Shown piece by piece: positions 55,880-64,000 of a stretch of DNA of 64,000 nt (the first letter of the stretch is position 1; each line of letters opens with the position of its first letter). The stretch comes from TMED108 sp964386795 (GTDB lineage Bacteria > Fidelibacterota > Marinisomatia > Marinisomatales > TCS55). The DNA is taken from assembly GCA_964386795.1 (NCBI GenBank), contig CAYLUE010000001.1, positions 1 to 64,000 of the forward strand, read 5' to 3'. A program made the position numbers and the translations under genes. The notes below the pieces were generated by a model. The model did not search any database, was not told the DNA's origin, and saw only the letters and a program-made list of their open reading frames with translations.

Positions 55880-56581
55880 TTATAACCTGCTTAATTCTTT
55901 TATTTCTGATTCATAAAGGTCTCTGTATGCACCTGGAAGAGTGTTATCCAAATGAATAGGTCCAAACTGGATTCTTTTAAGGCTAAATAATGTTCTTTTC
56001 ATGCGATATACAATTCTTCTTATTTCGCGCTTCTTTCCTTCATAAAGTTTCATTAATACGGTAGTTCTTCCCTTGTTTTTTTTCTGCTCTATTATCTCTC
56101 CTCTTCCCCATTCCTTTTGGCCAATATATACATTTTTTGCTATTTTTCTTTTCTCCCAGTTTTCAAAAGGCTTATCAATTTCTAATTGATAAATTCGAGA
56201 TATTTTATTCCGGGGATGGGTAAGAATATTTGCTAAATCACCATTGTTTGTAAGTAATAATAACCCGCTCGTATCTTTATCTAATCTTCCAATAGGAAAT
56301 AATCTTTCTTTTAAATCAATCAAGTCTATTACGGTTTTTCTCTTTAAAGGGTCATGCATTGTTGTAATATACCCTACGGGCTTATTCATGAGAATTGTCC
56401 TTGAAAGTTGGTCCGTTACAACCTTTCTTCCATCTAACCTCACGTCATCATTTTCAACTACCTGATATGCAGGATTTAATTCTAATGATCCATTAATAGT
56501 TACGCTTCCTCCTTGAACTAATTTGTCGGCTTGCCTTCTTGAGCATTCTCCAGATTGAGCAATGTATTTATTTAAACGCAT
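55880..56581 (-). CDS. RsuA/RluB-family pseudouridine synthase
   Basis: This 233-residue rRNA pseudouridine synthase has an N-terminal S4 RNA-binding domain (RLNKYIAQSGECSRRQADKLV) and the catalytic motif GRLDKDTSGLLLLTNNGDLA near residues 98-117, with the essential Asp. The KLYEGKKREIRRI box appears near 180. It is likely RluB (2605 in 23S), but RsuA or RluE substrate choice cannot be settled. It overlaps scpB by 14 bases. Confidence 0.92.
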   Translation of the reverse strand: MRLNKYIAQSGECSRRQADKLVQGGSVTINGSLELNPAYQVVENDDVRLDGRKVVTDQLSRTILMNKPVGYITTMHDPLKRKTVIDLIDLKERLFPIGRLDKDTSGLLLLTNNGDLANILTHPRNKISRIYQLEIDKPFENWEKRKIAKNVYIGQKEWGRGEIIEQKKNKGRTTVLMKLYEGKKREIRRIVYRMKRTLFSLKRIQFGPIHLDNTLPGAYRDLYESEIKELSRL

Positions 56582-57128
56582 CTATTTGCTCTAATAGTTC
56601 TGGCTCATTTTCAATCAATTCGGAAATTTCCTTTAATTTTGGAAGATCATTGAGTTTATTAAGTCCAAATGATTTTAAAAATGTGTCAGTTGTTCTATAG
56701 ATGAGAGGGCGACCTGGACTATCATCTCTTCCGCTAATTTTTATTAGTGATTTTTTTAACAATGTTTTTAGCACACCCGCACAGTCAACCCCCCTTATTG
56801 ATTCAATATCAAGACGGCTAATTGGTTGCTTATAGGCAATTATTGATAATGACTCTAAAGCAGCTTGGGATAAATAAAACTGGCCAGATTTTGTAATTAA
56901 ACGTCTAACAAAAAAATCGAACTCAGATTTTGTTCTTATTTGAAACCCGCCTGCAGCAGATAGTATTTCAAAAGCATGGTCATTTTTTTCATATTTTTTA
57001 ATTAATTTTTTTATATACTTATCAAGATCTGGAGGATCTGCATCAAAAATATTGTTTATTTTTTTTTGAGTTAATGGCTCGGGGCTTGCAAAAAGAAGTG
57101 CTTCAATTATTTGTTCAAAATTTTTCAT
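56568..57128 (-). CDS. scpB: segregation and condensation protein B
   Basis: ScpB is a winged-helix partner of SMC-ScpA in chromosome organisation. The 186-residue protein starts with the typical IIEALLFASPEPLT and has SIIAYKQPISRLDIESIRGVD near residues 94-114. GRDDSPGRPLIYRTTDTFLKSFGL lies near 133. It follows scpA by three bases. Confidence 0.95.
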   Translation of the reverse strand: MKNFEQIIEALLFASPEPLTQKKINNIFDADPPDLDKYIKKLIKKYEKNDHAFEILSAAGGFQIRTKSEFDFFVRRLITKSGQFYLSQAALESLSIIAYKQPISRLDIESIRGVDCAGVLKTLLKKSLIKISGRDDSPGRPLIYRTTDTFLKSFGLNKLNDLPKLKEISELIENEPELLEQIDAFK

Positions 57129-57131
57129 TTT

Positions 57132-57851
57132 TTAATTCTTATCTAAGAGATGAATCTCAATATCATCAAAAAGCGTATTTTGAAAAACTACAATTTTGTA
57201 CTGCTGAACTAAATCAAGTATGGCAATAAAAGCAATAATTGACTCTAGCTTTGTTTTGCATGATTTTAATAAAAATTTGAATGATAATATTCCTCTGCCA
57301 TCAAATGAGTTTAAAATAAATTGTTTTTTATCACTGAGATCGATTGTATTTAAATCAACTTCATACGGATTAATATCGGGTGAACGATCCATTGCTTCTT
57401 TGAAATATTTTGCTAATTCAAATACGCTCATTTCCTTCAAAAAGGAGATATCCTCTTCACTTTTTTCACTAATTGATTCTGTGATTAATCTTTCGTGCTG
57501 ATAGCTTAACTGCTCCCATTTATCTGAAAGATTATCTGCAATATCTTTATATTTTTTATATTCAAGAAGTTGTTGAACTAGTTCAGTCCTTGGGTCTATA
57601 GGTTCACCTAAGTCATCTAGGTCAGGTCTAGGCAAAAGCATTTTTGACTTTATACGCATTAACGTAGCTGCCATTAGAATGAATTCTCCAGCAACGGATA
57701 AATTCATTGCTTTCACATCTTCTACAATTTGCAAGTATTCAGCAGTGATTTCTGCAATTGGAATATCATAAATATCTATTTCATCTCTGCGAATAAAATA
57801 TAATAAGAGATCAAGGGGTCCTTGGAATTTATCAAGTTCTACTTTATGCAT
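57132..57851 (-). CDS. scpA: segregation and condensation protein A
   Basis: ScpA is the kleisin of the bacterial condensin. The 239-residue protein has the N-terminal FQGPLDLLLYFIRRDEIDIYDIPIAEIT and a helical EFILMAATLMRIKSKMLLPRP, both family hallmarks. It follows trpS without a gap. Confidence 0.96.
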   Translation of the reverse strand: MHKVELDKFQGPLDLLLYFIRRDEIDIYDIPIAEITAEYLQIVEDVKAMNLSVAGEFILMAATLMRIKSKMLLPRPDLDDLGEPIDPRTELVQQLLEYKKYKDIADNLSDKWEQLSYQHERLITESISEKSEEDISFLKEMSVFELAKYFKEAMDRSPDINPYEVDLNTIDLSDKKQFILNSFDGRGILSFKFLLKSCKTKLESIIAFIAILDLVQQYKIVVFQNTLFDDIEIHLLDKN

Positions 57852-58823
57852 TTAATTTGTATAGTCAAGCCCCATAGCTATTCTTGCTTTTTGTAAATAT
57901 TTATCAGCAACCGAACTAGCTTTGCTTGCGCCTTCTTTCAAACTTGTTACAACATAATCTTTATGATTCATTAAATATTCCCGCTTTTCTCTATACGGCT
58001 TAAAATACTCCCAGAAGCATTCGTAAAGTTCATTCTTTATATCTCCATAGCGTAAGCCAGGCTGTAAAAATCTTTCTTTTAGCTCTAGCTGCTCTTTTTC
58101 TGATAAAAAAAGTGAATAGAGTTCAAAGATTGGCGTATCTATACTCTTGGGCTCGTCGACATCAGCAGAATCTGTAACTATAGTCATAAATCTTTTTCGA
58201 ATAGTTTTTTCAGGGCCAAATATTGGGATTGTATTGTTATAAGACTTGCTCATCTTCTGGCCATCAATACCGGGGATAAGCTGTGATTGTTTTTCAATAT
58301 CAGGCTTAGGTACTATAAAAACCTCACCATAGGTTTGATTGAAACGGTCTGCAATATCTCTGGTCATTTCCAAGTGCTGCTTTTGGTCTTTACCTACCGG
58401 TACCAACTCTCCACCAAAGAGCAATATATCTGATGCCATTAGAATAGGGTATGAATACAAACCAACATTTGCTGAAATACCTTTAGATAACTTATCTTTA
58501 TAAGAAGTTGCTCTATCTAGAAGACCAACATTAATTATATTTGAAAGAAGCCAAGTAGATTCGCATACCTGAGGGACGTCACTTTGGATCCAGAAAGTTG
58601 ATTTTTCAGGATCTAGTCCAACAGAAAAAAAGTCTATTGCCGCTTGCAAGGTATTGTCTTCTAACTGTTTTTTATCTCTAATTGTTGTTAGCGCATGATA
58701 GTTTACAATAAAGCAAAAAAGGTCATTGTTCTCCTGATAGTTTATCATTCTGGACATCATACCAAAATAATTTCCCAAATGGAGATCGCCTGATGGCTGT
58801 ATTCCGCTTAATACGCGCTTCAA
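57852..58823 (-). CDS. trpS: tryptophanyl-tRNA synthetase
   Basis: TrpS charges tRNA-Trp. The 323-residue protein has GIQPSGDLHLGNYFG (HIGH-like) near residues 7-21 and the KMSKS loop in GQKMSKSYNN near 193. TTG is the only start that gives the typical KRVLSGIQPSG N-terminus. It overlaps the HNH gene stop (TTGA). Confidence 0.95.
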   Translation of the reverse strand: MKRVLSGIQPSGDLHLGNYFGMMSRMINYQENNDLFCFIVNYHALTTIRDKKQLEDNTLQAAIDFFSVGLDPEKSTFWIQSDVPQVCESTWLLSNIINVGLLDRATSYKDKLSKGISANVGLYSYPILMASDILLFGGELVPVGKDQKQHLEMTRDIADRFNQTYGEVFIVPKPDIEKQSQLIPGIDGQKMSKSYNNTIPIFGPEKTIRKRFMTIVTDSADVDEPKSIDTPIFELYSLFLSEKEQLELKERFLQPGLRYGDIKNELYECFWEYFKPYREKREYLMNHKDYVVTSLKEGASKASSVADKYLQKARIAMGLDYTN

Positions 58824-59356
58824 AATGACTCCATAAATAAATATGGTCTCCAGGACCCTTGGTGGTCAGAAATAAACTGTTGAAAATAATGTATTTTATT
58901 TGGCTTCCTTGGCATGCGTTTTAACGGCATTCTTGCTTCATCAGGGGTACGATTTCCTTTCTTACGATTGCAAGACTGGCAAGCTGCAACAAGGTTTTCC
59001 CAGGAATCCATTCCGCCTTGTTTTTTTGGCTTAACATGATCCATCGTGAGAGGACTTTTTTTAGATCCACAATATTGACACTCATAATTATCGCGTACTA
59101 GTAAATTTCTTCTAGTTAAAATAACATCCATTTTATGATGCTTCACAAAATCTTTTAACCTAACAATGCTTGGTAAGCTAAGGGTGGTTGAAGGGGAATG
59201 TATGTTTTCCCTATATGATTCTAGAATATCTACTTTTTCATTATAGTAAAGACATATTGCCCGCTTTGCAGTACAAATATCCATTGGGGCATAATTTGTA
59301 TTTAACACCAAAACGGATCGATTCAAGATAGATGCGCTATTTAAGTAAGAATCCAT
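58820..59356 (-). CDS. HNH-domain endonuclease-like protein
   Basis: This 178-residue protein has a beta-beta-alpha HNH domain with two zinc-binding pairs (CQYC near residue 93 and CQSC near 126). The motif MDHVKPKKQGGMDSWENLVAAC contains the catalytic His. The N-terminal part (SVLVLNTNYAPMDICTAKRA) is like the common bacterial single-domain HNH proteins. Target and role are unknown. It is not in a defence context. Confidence 0.85.
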   Translation of the reverse strand: MDSYLNSASILNRSVLVLNTNYAPMDICTAKRAICLYYNEKVDILESYRENIHSPSTTLSLPSIVRLKDFVKHHKMDVILTRRNLLVRDNYECQYCGSKKSPLTMDHVKPKKQGGMDSWENLVAACQSCNRKKGNRTPDEARMPLKRMPRKPNKIHYFQQFISDHQGSWRPYLFMESF

Positions 59357-59409
59357 AGTTACAATTTACTGCATAGTTACGATTCTCAGAACGATTTAGT
59401 GAAAATGAT

Positions 59410-60984
59410 TTAATTATCAAAATACCAAGTAACGCCAAATTGCATCATTCTCCCAATCTCAGGATAAATAGCATTTGGTTTGAATAAAACATCTTCGTTA
59501 TTGACACCTACAGCATTAAGCAGATTGTAAATTTTATAATGTAGTAAAACTCCAGAAATATTTGATTCTATTTCAAGGTGGGACAAATTTCGGTTAGATA
59601 TTTCAAAATTATTATCAGCAGATTCATGGGGAAATTGCAGAAAAGGGTCATAGGTAAAATTGGCGGCTGAATTGGTATAGCTATCCATCCAAATATGAAA
59701 ACTTATTTTCATATTATTTTGAAATAATTGAAATTTTCCCTTAAGCCCATTATCAATTTTTGTTCCAATTTTATTTTCGGTTGATGAATTTAAAGGGGAA
59801 ACAATTTGAGAATAGATTTGCCAGTTATCATTGAGAAATAATACTCCTTTTATCCCTGCAAACCCTAAGCTGTAGCTATACAAATCACCTGCTTTTAAGC
59901 TGATATTAGTCATATAGCTTTTTAAAGAAAATTTTCTACTATAAAGATCATAATACAACGATGAGCGTAGCCTCATTTCAAATTCATTATTATGCGATGC
60001 GTTTCTATCAGGGTGTACTGGTTGCGAATTACTTGAAACTAATAACCCAAAGTTGCCAATTCTAGTTTCACTTATATAATTAATAGAAAAAATGTAAGGC
60101 TGATAAAGCTCGCTTTCAGAAAACTGCATACCTGCCATAAATGACATACTTTTATAATACTTTCTAAAAAACAAACTTGACCATCCTAGAGACCTGAATT
60201 GTGTCTTACTATTATATTGTTGAAATTTTTGGCTTAACCCAAATTCAAAGCCTCTATCATTCATTATTTGAACTTCTAATCGATTTCTATTAATGAACCG
60301 TGATGTAGAATCGGTATATAAAGAATGGATCAGTAGCTGATTTTGACCAAATTGGCTTAAATAGCTATTAAGAGTCCATTGATTGAATTTTCTCTGATAC
60401 CGAAATGCGCTATTAATAATATTATCATTTTCAAAACCATTCTGAATAAGATCTGGAAGGCCGCTAGAAGTAATGTATCGTGCGGCAGAAATTTCAATTT
60501 GTTCTTTAGCCTTTTTTGTAGAATAGTCAATTCGATACGATTGATGGATGGGGGCTTGAGTTTTTGCAGGATGAATATAATGGGCAAAATTTCCAAAGGA
60601 TGAACGCTTAAATCCGCTGACTTTAATTATTTTATTCTTTGATTGATATTCTACGCCAAGATCTAATTTATCAAGGCCATAATCTCCTCTATAATAATCA
60701 AAAAAACTTTGAGTTAAGCTTGAATCTGGAAGAGGTAAAAATGAAGGTAGGTTCCCTATTTCACTTGTTTCTATTTTTTTTGCAGTATGACCTCCATATC
60801 TGGACGGATAGGAAGAATATGTCCCATCGAATGATAAAATACCAGATGACCAGGATTGATTTGAAAAAAATATTCCATCCTGAATTAAAATTCCATTCTG
60901 CTCAGACCAATCAAAAGGGATAGTAATTTGTTCTTGCGAAAAAATGTTACATAATAGCGCTAAACATAAGGTCGCTTTTTTCAT
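59410..60984 (-). CDS. outer-membrane beta-barrel protein, TonB-receptor-like C-terminus
   Basis: This 524-residue protein starts with a signal peptide (KKATLCLALLCNIFSQEQ) and has alternating aromatic and polar residues typical of beta strands throughout. The C-terminal stretch NLLNAVGVNNEDVLFKPNAIY, then GRMMQFGVTWYFDN, matches the last strands of TonB-dependent receptors, which often have a GR-----G--W-F ending. I see no plug domain and no TonB box. It may be a plugless barrel or a porin. Its neighbour downstream is an ECF S-like membrane protein, so a role in micronutrient uptake is an inference. Confidence 0.65.
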   Translation of the reverse strand: MKKATLCLALLCNIFSQEQITIPFDWSEQNGILIQDGIFFSNQSWSSGILSFDGTYSSYPSRYGGHTAKKIETSEIGNLPSFLPLPDSSLTQSFFDYYRGDYGLDKLDLGVEYQSKNKIIKVSGFKRSSFGNFAHYIHPAKTQAPIHQSYRIDYSTKKAKEQIEISAARYITSSGLPDLIQNGFENDNIINSAFRYQRKFNQWTLNSYLSQFGQNQLLIHSLYTDSTSRFINRNRLEVQIMNDRGFEFGLSQKFQQYNSKTQFRSLGWSSLFFRKYYKSMSFMAGMQFSESELYQPYIFSINYISETRIGNFGLLVSSNSQPVHPDRNASHNNEFEMRLRSSLYYDLYSRKFSLKSYMTNISLKAGDLYSYSLGFAGIKGVLFLNDNWQIYSQIVSPLNSSTENKIGTKIDNGLKGKFQLFQNNMKISFHIWMDSYTNSAANFTYDPFLQFPHESADNNFEISNRNLSHLEIESNISGVLLHYKIYNLLNAVGVNNEDVLFKPNAIYPEIGRMMQFGVTWYFDN

Positions 60985-61509
60985 TTATTTTGCTAAATAC
61001 CTTACTACCCTGGGAACGGTAATTAAAAAAATAAAGGCATTGGATATCTCATGTAATAAAGTAAATCCTAACCCTTTCACTAAAGATGCTAAAACTCCTG
61101 GGAGTCCAAGGCCTGAGACTAATGGGTACGACACTAAAGTGAATACATCATATATTACTGTAACTACAAAACCGGTAAGCGCTAATAAAAATAAACGATA
61201 GATATTATAATCTTTAGTAAAAAATATAGGCTTTAATAATCCTCCAATAATTCCGCAAAGGGACATTGCAATTATTTGCGCAAAAAATAATGGGGGAAAA
61301 CTTAATCCAGATCCTAAAGGGTTCAACCCTGAATAAATACCCATTGCAACAAGACCTACCAAAGCTCCCCACCAAAGGTTCAACGTTACACCTGATAAAA
61401 ATATAATTACCGTTATCAGCTCAATATTTGGTACCATCATCAAGGAATAACCCATCGCGATCGCCATAGCGCAAAAAATTGCTGCACGAACTAAATTCAC
61501 TAATTCCAT
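60985..61509 (-). CDS. ECF-transporter S-component-like membrane protein
   Basis: This 174-residue protein has about five hydrophobic segments. Its overall plan, with NLWWGALVGLVAMGIYSGLNPLGSG, LFFAQIIAMSLCGIIGGLLKP and PLVSGLGLPGVLASLVKG, resembles S components of ECF vitamin transporters, which bind substrate in the membrane and share an EcfAA'T energizer. No EcfA or EcfT gene lies nearby. Substrate is unknown. It lies directly between the beta-barrel gene and the YhaM-like gene, with one-base gaps. Confidence 0.65.
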   Translation of the reverse strand: MELVNLVRAAIFCAMAIAMGYSLMMVPNIELITVIIFLSGVTLNLWWGALVGLVAMGIYSGLNPLGSGLSFPPLFFAQIIAMSLCGIIGGLLKPIFFTKDYNIYRLFLLALTGFVVTVIYDVFTLVSYPLVSGLGLPGVLASLVKGLGFTLLHEISNAFIFLITVPRVVRYLAK

Positions 61510-62463
61510 TTAATTCTTTTTATAGATTGTGGTTTTGAAAAAATTATAGTGCGAGGTAAAGTCTTGGCTATCCTTATCCTCTTCGATAATTTTTTTCATA
61601 ATACTCATTTGACTATCCAGGCTCGTAATCATACTAATAAGCAAGGCTTCTTTAAACATTGGAGTAACCTGGCTTTGCCCCTCATTATAATTATGTTGCG
61701 CTAACATGATATGCTCAATTTGAAGTAGTAATTCGCTAGGAAATTTTTTGATTTTCTTAGCCGAAGCCATTATGATATTCCTGCCTAACGCAACATGCCC
61801 TAATAAATTTCCTGCTTTTGATAAATTAGACTTATAGTTTGATTCTATCGCCTCCAGCTTTCCAATATCAAATAAAAATACGCCAGCAAGCACGAGATCC
61901 GAATCCAAGCGATAATGCCTGGAGAAAAATTTTCCTGCCTTGGCCAATGAAAGCGTTTGCTCTAAAAACCCTGAACGATAACTATACTGATGTAAAATCG
62001 TTGAAGGATGCTTCATTAGCTTGTGCTTATTTGTTGTATATACACTGTAAATTAATTTTTTGATGTAAGGATTTTTGATTGTGCGAATAATCGAAATTAC
62101 TTCCTTCCACATTTTATTAGCATCAAAACGAGAAGTTGGTACAATTAAAGCCGGATTAAAACCATACCTTGCATAGCGCTGCACCGTTGCTTTGTTAATG
62201 CGTAGTATAACAAGCTGGAAGTCGTCAATAAAAATTTCAACTGATCCCTTAACTGCAACCGGATCTCCAGCTGAGAATTTTTTATCAAGCTCTTTTACTT
62301 TATTCCATATTTTTGCTTGGACCTGGCCCGTTTGGTCCCGCAATAGAATATCAATATATAGCTCTCCAGTTCGCGTATGGCGTAATTTCTTTTCGATGCA
62401 AAGATAAAATCCTTGTATAGACTGGCCTTCTTTGAATTTTGAAATGGGAATTATATTCTTCAT
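61510..62463 (-). CDS. YhaM-like OB-fold/HD protein with degraded HD motif
   Basis: YhaM is a 3'-5' exoribonuclease with an OB-fold followed by an HD domain. This 317-residue protein shows the same plan: an OB part with LYIDILLRDQTGQVQAKIW near residues 35-53, a linker, and an HD-like helical part. The metal-binding residues are altered: the HD pair reads Phe198-Asp199 in LFDIGK, and the preceding EHT-type His is Gln169 in LEQT. LGHVAL and the SLDSQM Asp are kept. I infer loss or change of phosphodiesterase activity. It is transcribed away from the GNAT gene. Confidence 0.68.
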   Translation of the reverse strand: MKNIIPISKFKEGQSIQGFYLCIEKKLRHTRTGELYIDILLRDQTGQVQAKIWNKVKELDKKFSAGDPVAVKGSVEIFIDDFQLVILRINKATVQRYARYGFNPALIVPTSRFDANKMWKEVISIIRTIKNPYIKKLIYSVYTTNKHKLMKHPSTILHQYSYRSGFLEQTLSLAKAGKFFSRHYRLDSDLVLAGVFLFDIGKLEAIESNYKSNLSKAGNLLGHVALGRNIIMASAKKIKKFPSELLLQIEHIMLAQHNYNEGQSQVTPMFKEALLISMITSLDSQMSIMKKIIEEDKDSQDFTSHYNFFKTTIYKKN

Positions 62464-62517
62464 TGTAGTTGAATTTGATATCTAAATTTACAACAATAAT
62501 AATATTTACAAATACAC

Positions 62518-63000
62518 GTGTCGCTTAGAATTAAAGAAATAAACTATGATAATCTGGATGATCTAAAAAAATTAGAATCCGCATTAAAAAATTGGTTCGC
62601 AAACCCTAAGGAGCTCAATTTTACCGATCCTAACATGCAGTATCCATTTGATATGAAAAAATGGATCAATATCAATTATAAACTAAACCAAATTCAGACT
62701 ATAGTTCTATCTGAGGATGATTGGATTATAGGCTTTGGTGGATTAAAGTTTTTTGAAAAATCTAATCGAGCTCATATTGCCCAAGTCTATTTGGATTCTA
62801 ACCAAAGAGGTAAAGGTTATAGAAAAAAGATGATTAATTATATTGAAGATTTAGCCACCAGGAATAAAGTGGGATCTCTTACTATTAATGCTATGAAAAA
62901 AGATATATCTGCTAGGGCTCTTTACGAATCCGTTGGATATCAAGAGGTCAATAATAAGGGCAATGTAATTACTTTAGAAAAAAAACCCTCACATAAGTGA
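62518..63000 (+). CDS. GNAT-family N-acetyltransferase
   Basis: This 160-residue acetyltransferase carries the acetyl-CoA-binding signature QVYLDSNQRGKGYRKKMI near residues 89-106 and RALYESVGYQEV near 132-143, the usual GNAT ending. The start is GTG, as no ATG occurs before residue 45. Its TGA stop lies inside the right arm of the terminator hairpin. Substrate is unknown. Confidence 0.85.
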   Translation: MSLRIKEINYDNLDDLKKLESALKNWFANPKELNFTDPNMQYPFDMKKWININYKLNQIQTIVLSEDDWIIGFGGLKFFEKSNRAHIAQVYLDSNQRGKGYRKKMINYIEDLATRNKVGSLTINAMKKDISARALYESVGYQEVNNKGNVITLEKKPSHK

Positions 63001-63009
63001 GGGTTTTTT
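62981..63009. terminator. bidirectional intrinsic terminator
   Basis: CCCTCAC, loop ATAA, GTGAGGG is a perfect seven-base stem flanked by A and T tracts (AAAAA to the left, TTTTTT to the right). It can stop transcription from the GNAT gene going right and from the small membrane protein gene going left; the two genes converge here. The GNAT stop codon lies within the stem. Confidence 0.92.
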
Positions 63010-63017
63010 AATCTAAT

Positions 63018-63431
63018 TTATTTAAATCGATTTAAAGCCCATCCGATTACAGCGCCAGAGATCGCATACATGACCGCACTGAGTGCAACGTCAACAACAA
63101 CAAAGTTGACTGGAAATAATTTAGGCATCATCGCCATCCATTGCGTATCAATGAAAATCCATTTTGCAGCACCAAACCATGCTCCGGTTACCGCACCGCT
63201 TTGTGCGCTATCCACACCCATCCTATCGTATATATAGGTGATAACAAAAATGTAGAAGACACCACCAAACATCGCTGGTGCCATATTTGGGGGAAATGTA
63301 AGAACATCTGAGTACTGTTGAGCCATAGACCCCATATGATTTGCATAGAATAGCTCAAAGGTAAGGCCACCTACAAGCGCCATTGCAAAGAAACCTAATA
63401 CCCCAGCTATTCCTAATTTTTTAATATTCAT
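63018..63431 (-). CDS. small four-helix membrane protein, unknown
   Basis: This 137-residue protein has four hydrophobic segments (about 5-27, 49-67, 78-92, 109-133). Motifs such as LFYANHMGS and GAWFGAAKWIFIDTQ are reminiscent of DUF1761-like membrane proteins, but the match is by eye. It is 26 bases after the iron-transport-like gene and ends at the bidirectional terminator. No function can be assigned. Confidence 0.7.
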   Translation of the reverse strand: MNIKKLGIAGVLGFFAMALVGGLTFELFYANHMGSMAQQYSDVLTFPPNMAPAMFGGVFYIFVITYIYDRMGVDSAQSGAVTGAWFGAAKWIFIDTQWMAMMPKLFPVNFVVVDVALSAVMYAISGAVIGWALNRFK

Positions 63432-63457
63432 AATAACTCCTTATAATGTAACATCAA

Positions 63458-63985
63458 TTAATTTCTAATTGCTTCCGCAATTTGTTTAAAATTTACACTT
63501 TTATAATAAAATGTGTAATCATTTAGTAAGTTTTTTCCATATTTTTCTGTCCAATCATTGTGCAATGCTAATTCAATATTTGATGGAGACAATATATTGA
63601 ATTGTACATTATAGTTATCTTTGATCGAGCCTGGCAGAGCAATATTTCTAGCATAATGAAAATTATCAATCAAATTTATATGTGGTTTTAAATCAACAAA
63701 TAATTGTTGGCCAGATTTTGAATTCGTCACAGTAGCAGTTATATGTAAAAATGGAATAAATCCACCAGGAGTGGCTCCTTTTGGAATTTGCTTATCATCC
63801 CAATTTACTCTCGCCTCAAGGTGTACATGTGTTTGATTTTCTGGCAGATGTAATGAAGCTGGATAAATTTTATCTTTTACAGCGCCCTCAAAAATAAAAA
63901 CTATTCCAGGCGGAACCTTTTCTTGGCCTATGATTAATTCTGGAGATTGAAATAAGCTAAATAATAATGAAAGAAAGAAGATCAC
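63458..63985 (-). CDS. P19/Tp34-like periplasmic iron-transport protein
   Basis: The 175-residue protein has a signal peptide and then blocks that match the P19/Tp34 family, which bind copper and iron and help periplasmic iron uptake. These include THVHLEARVNW near residues 52-62, GGFIPFLHITATVTNSKSG near 73-91, and LKPHINLIDNFHYARNIALPG near 98-118. NYNVQFNILSP and DYTFYYKSV follow. His residues at the metal-site blocks are kept. The start is GTG near the window edge; an in-frame stop lies four codons upstream. The usual FTR1-like permease is not visible but could lie beyond the edge. Confidence 0.7.
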   Translation of the reverse strand: MIFFLSLLFSLFQSPELIIGQEKVPPGIVFIFEGAVKDKIYPASLHLPENQTHVHLEARVNWDDKQIPKGATPGGFIPFLHITATVTNSKSGQQLFVDLKPHINLIDNFHYARNIALPGSIKDNYNVQFNILSPSNIELALHNDWTEKYGKNLLNDYTFYYKSVNFKQIAEAIRN

Positions 63986-64000
63986 AATATATTTCTAAAA

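Noticed and set aside
58820..59356. HNH gene as part of a restriction or defence system
   Set aside because: It sits between trpS and a barrel protein, with no methyltransferase, helicase or mobile-element gene near it.
1..64000. tRNA, rRNA, CRISPR arrays, insertion sequences and prophage
   Set aside because: No cloverleaf-sized gaps, repeat arrays or transposase-like proteins were found. The intergenic spaces are short and all were read.

Overview
This is a 64 kb, AT-rich, densely packed bacterial chromosome segment. About 65 of the genes lie on the minus strand and only four on the plus strand (nqrM, proline dehydrogenase, a Na/Pi transporter and a GNAT acetyltransferase). Spacers are short and many stop and start codons overlap, several through TTG starts. 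The gene set is core metabolism and respiration. I see no rRNA, tRNA, CRISPR array, insertion sequence, prophage or defence island. A run of 100 Ns (38848-38947) marks a scaffold gap, and the left edge cuts tilS, so this looks like an assembled or draft genome, perhaps a MAG or SAG. The content suggests a marine aerobic or facultatively aerobic Gram-negative of the Fibrobacteres-Chlorobi-Bacteroidetes superphylum. Candidatus Marinimicrobia (SAR406) is my best guess, an inference from gene content and not from a marker phylogeny. Supporting traits are Na+-NQR with NqrM, an 11-subunit complex I, a CxxxY-type CcmE, a tiny mS38/COX24-like ribosomal protein and an outer-membrane barrel protein.

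Layout, left to right. 1-3426: tilS (cut), metF, a metallo-beta-lactamase hydrolase and an archaeal-type (type II) GAPDH-like dehydrogenase. 3429-8199: cytochrome c maturation genes (ccmD-like, ccmC, ccmB, ccmA, a short CcmI-like protein, ccmF, ccmE). 8226-18900: acyl-CoA mutase, CstA, dxs, pdxT, pdxS, ispH, a DHH phosphoesterase, cobalamin adenosyltransferase and an NhaD-type antiporter. 19014-36046: the respiratory block. nuoABCDHIJKLMN runs straight into nqrABCDEF and apbE, while nqrM faces them convergently. 36211-38847: proline dehydrogenase and a Na/phosphate transporter on the plus strand, ending in the gap.

38948-49162: nadK (cut), xseB, xseA, S1/P1 nuclease, the mS38-like small protein, HU, sppA, a LysM lytic transglycosylase, a heptose-phosphate-type adenylyltransferase, plsC, serS, rfbC and UDP-glucose dehydrogenase. 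49175-59356: a vWA membrane protein, tsaD, a YbbR protein, rpsA, cmk, a pseudouridine synthase, scpB, scpA, trpS and an HNH protein. 59410-63985: a beta-barrel protein, an ECF S-like membrane protein, a YhaM-like protein with a degraded HD motif, GNAT, a small membrane protein and a P19/Tp34-like iron-transport protein.

Together the genes describe a respiring cell with a sodium cycle: Na+-NQR pumps Na+ out, the antiporter and Na/Pi transporter use or adjust the gradient, and a complex I without the NADH-input module takes electrons from an unidentified donor. Cytochromes c are matured by a System I*-like Ccm set. Proline oxidation and a B12-dependent acyl-CoA mutase, with its adenosyltransferase, point to amino-acid and propionate-type carbon use. 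The most unusual points are the CcmE variant, the Nuo/Nqr arrangement, the type II GAPDH, the degenerate HD protein and the mutase active-site substitution. I did not find a clear, wholly new multi-gene system.
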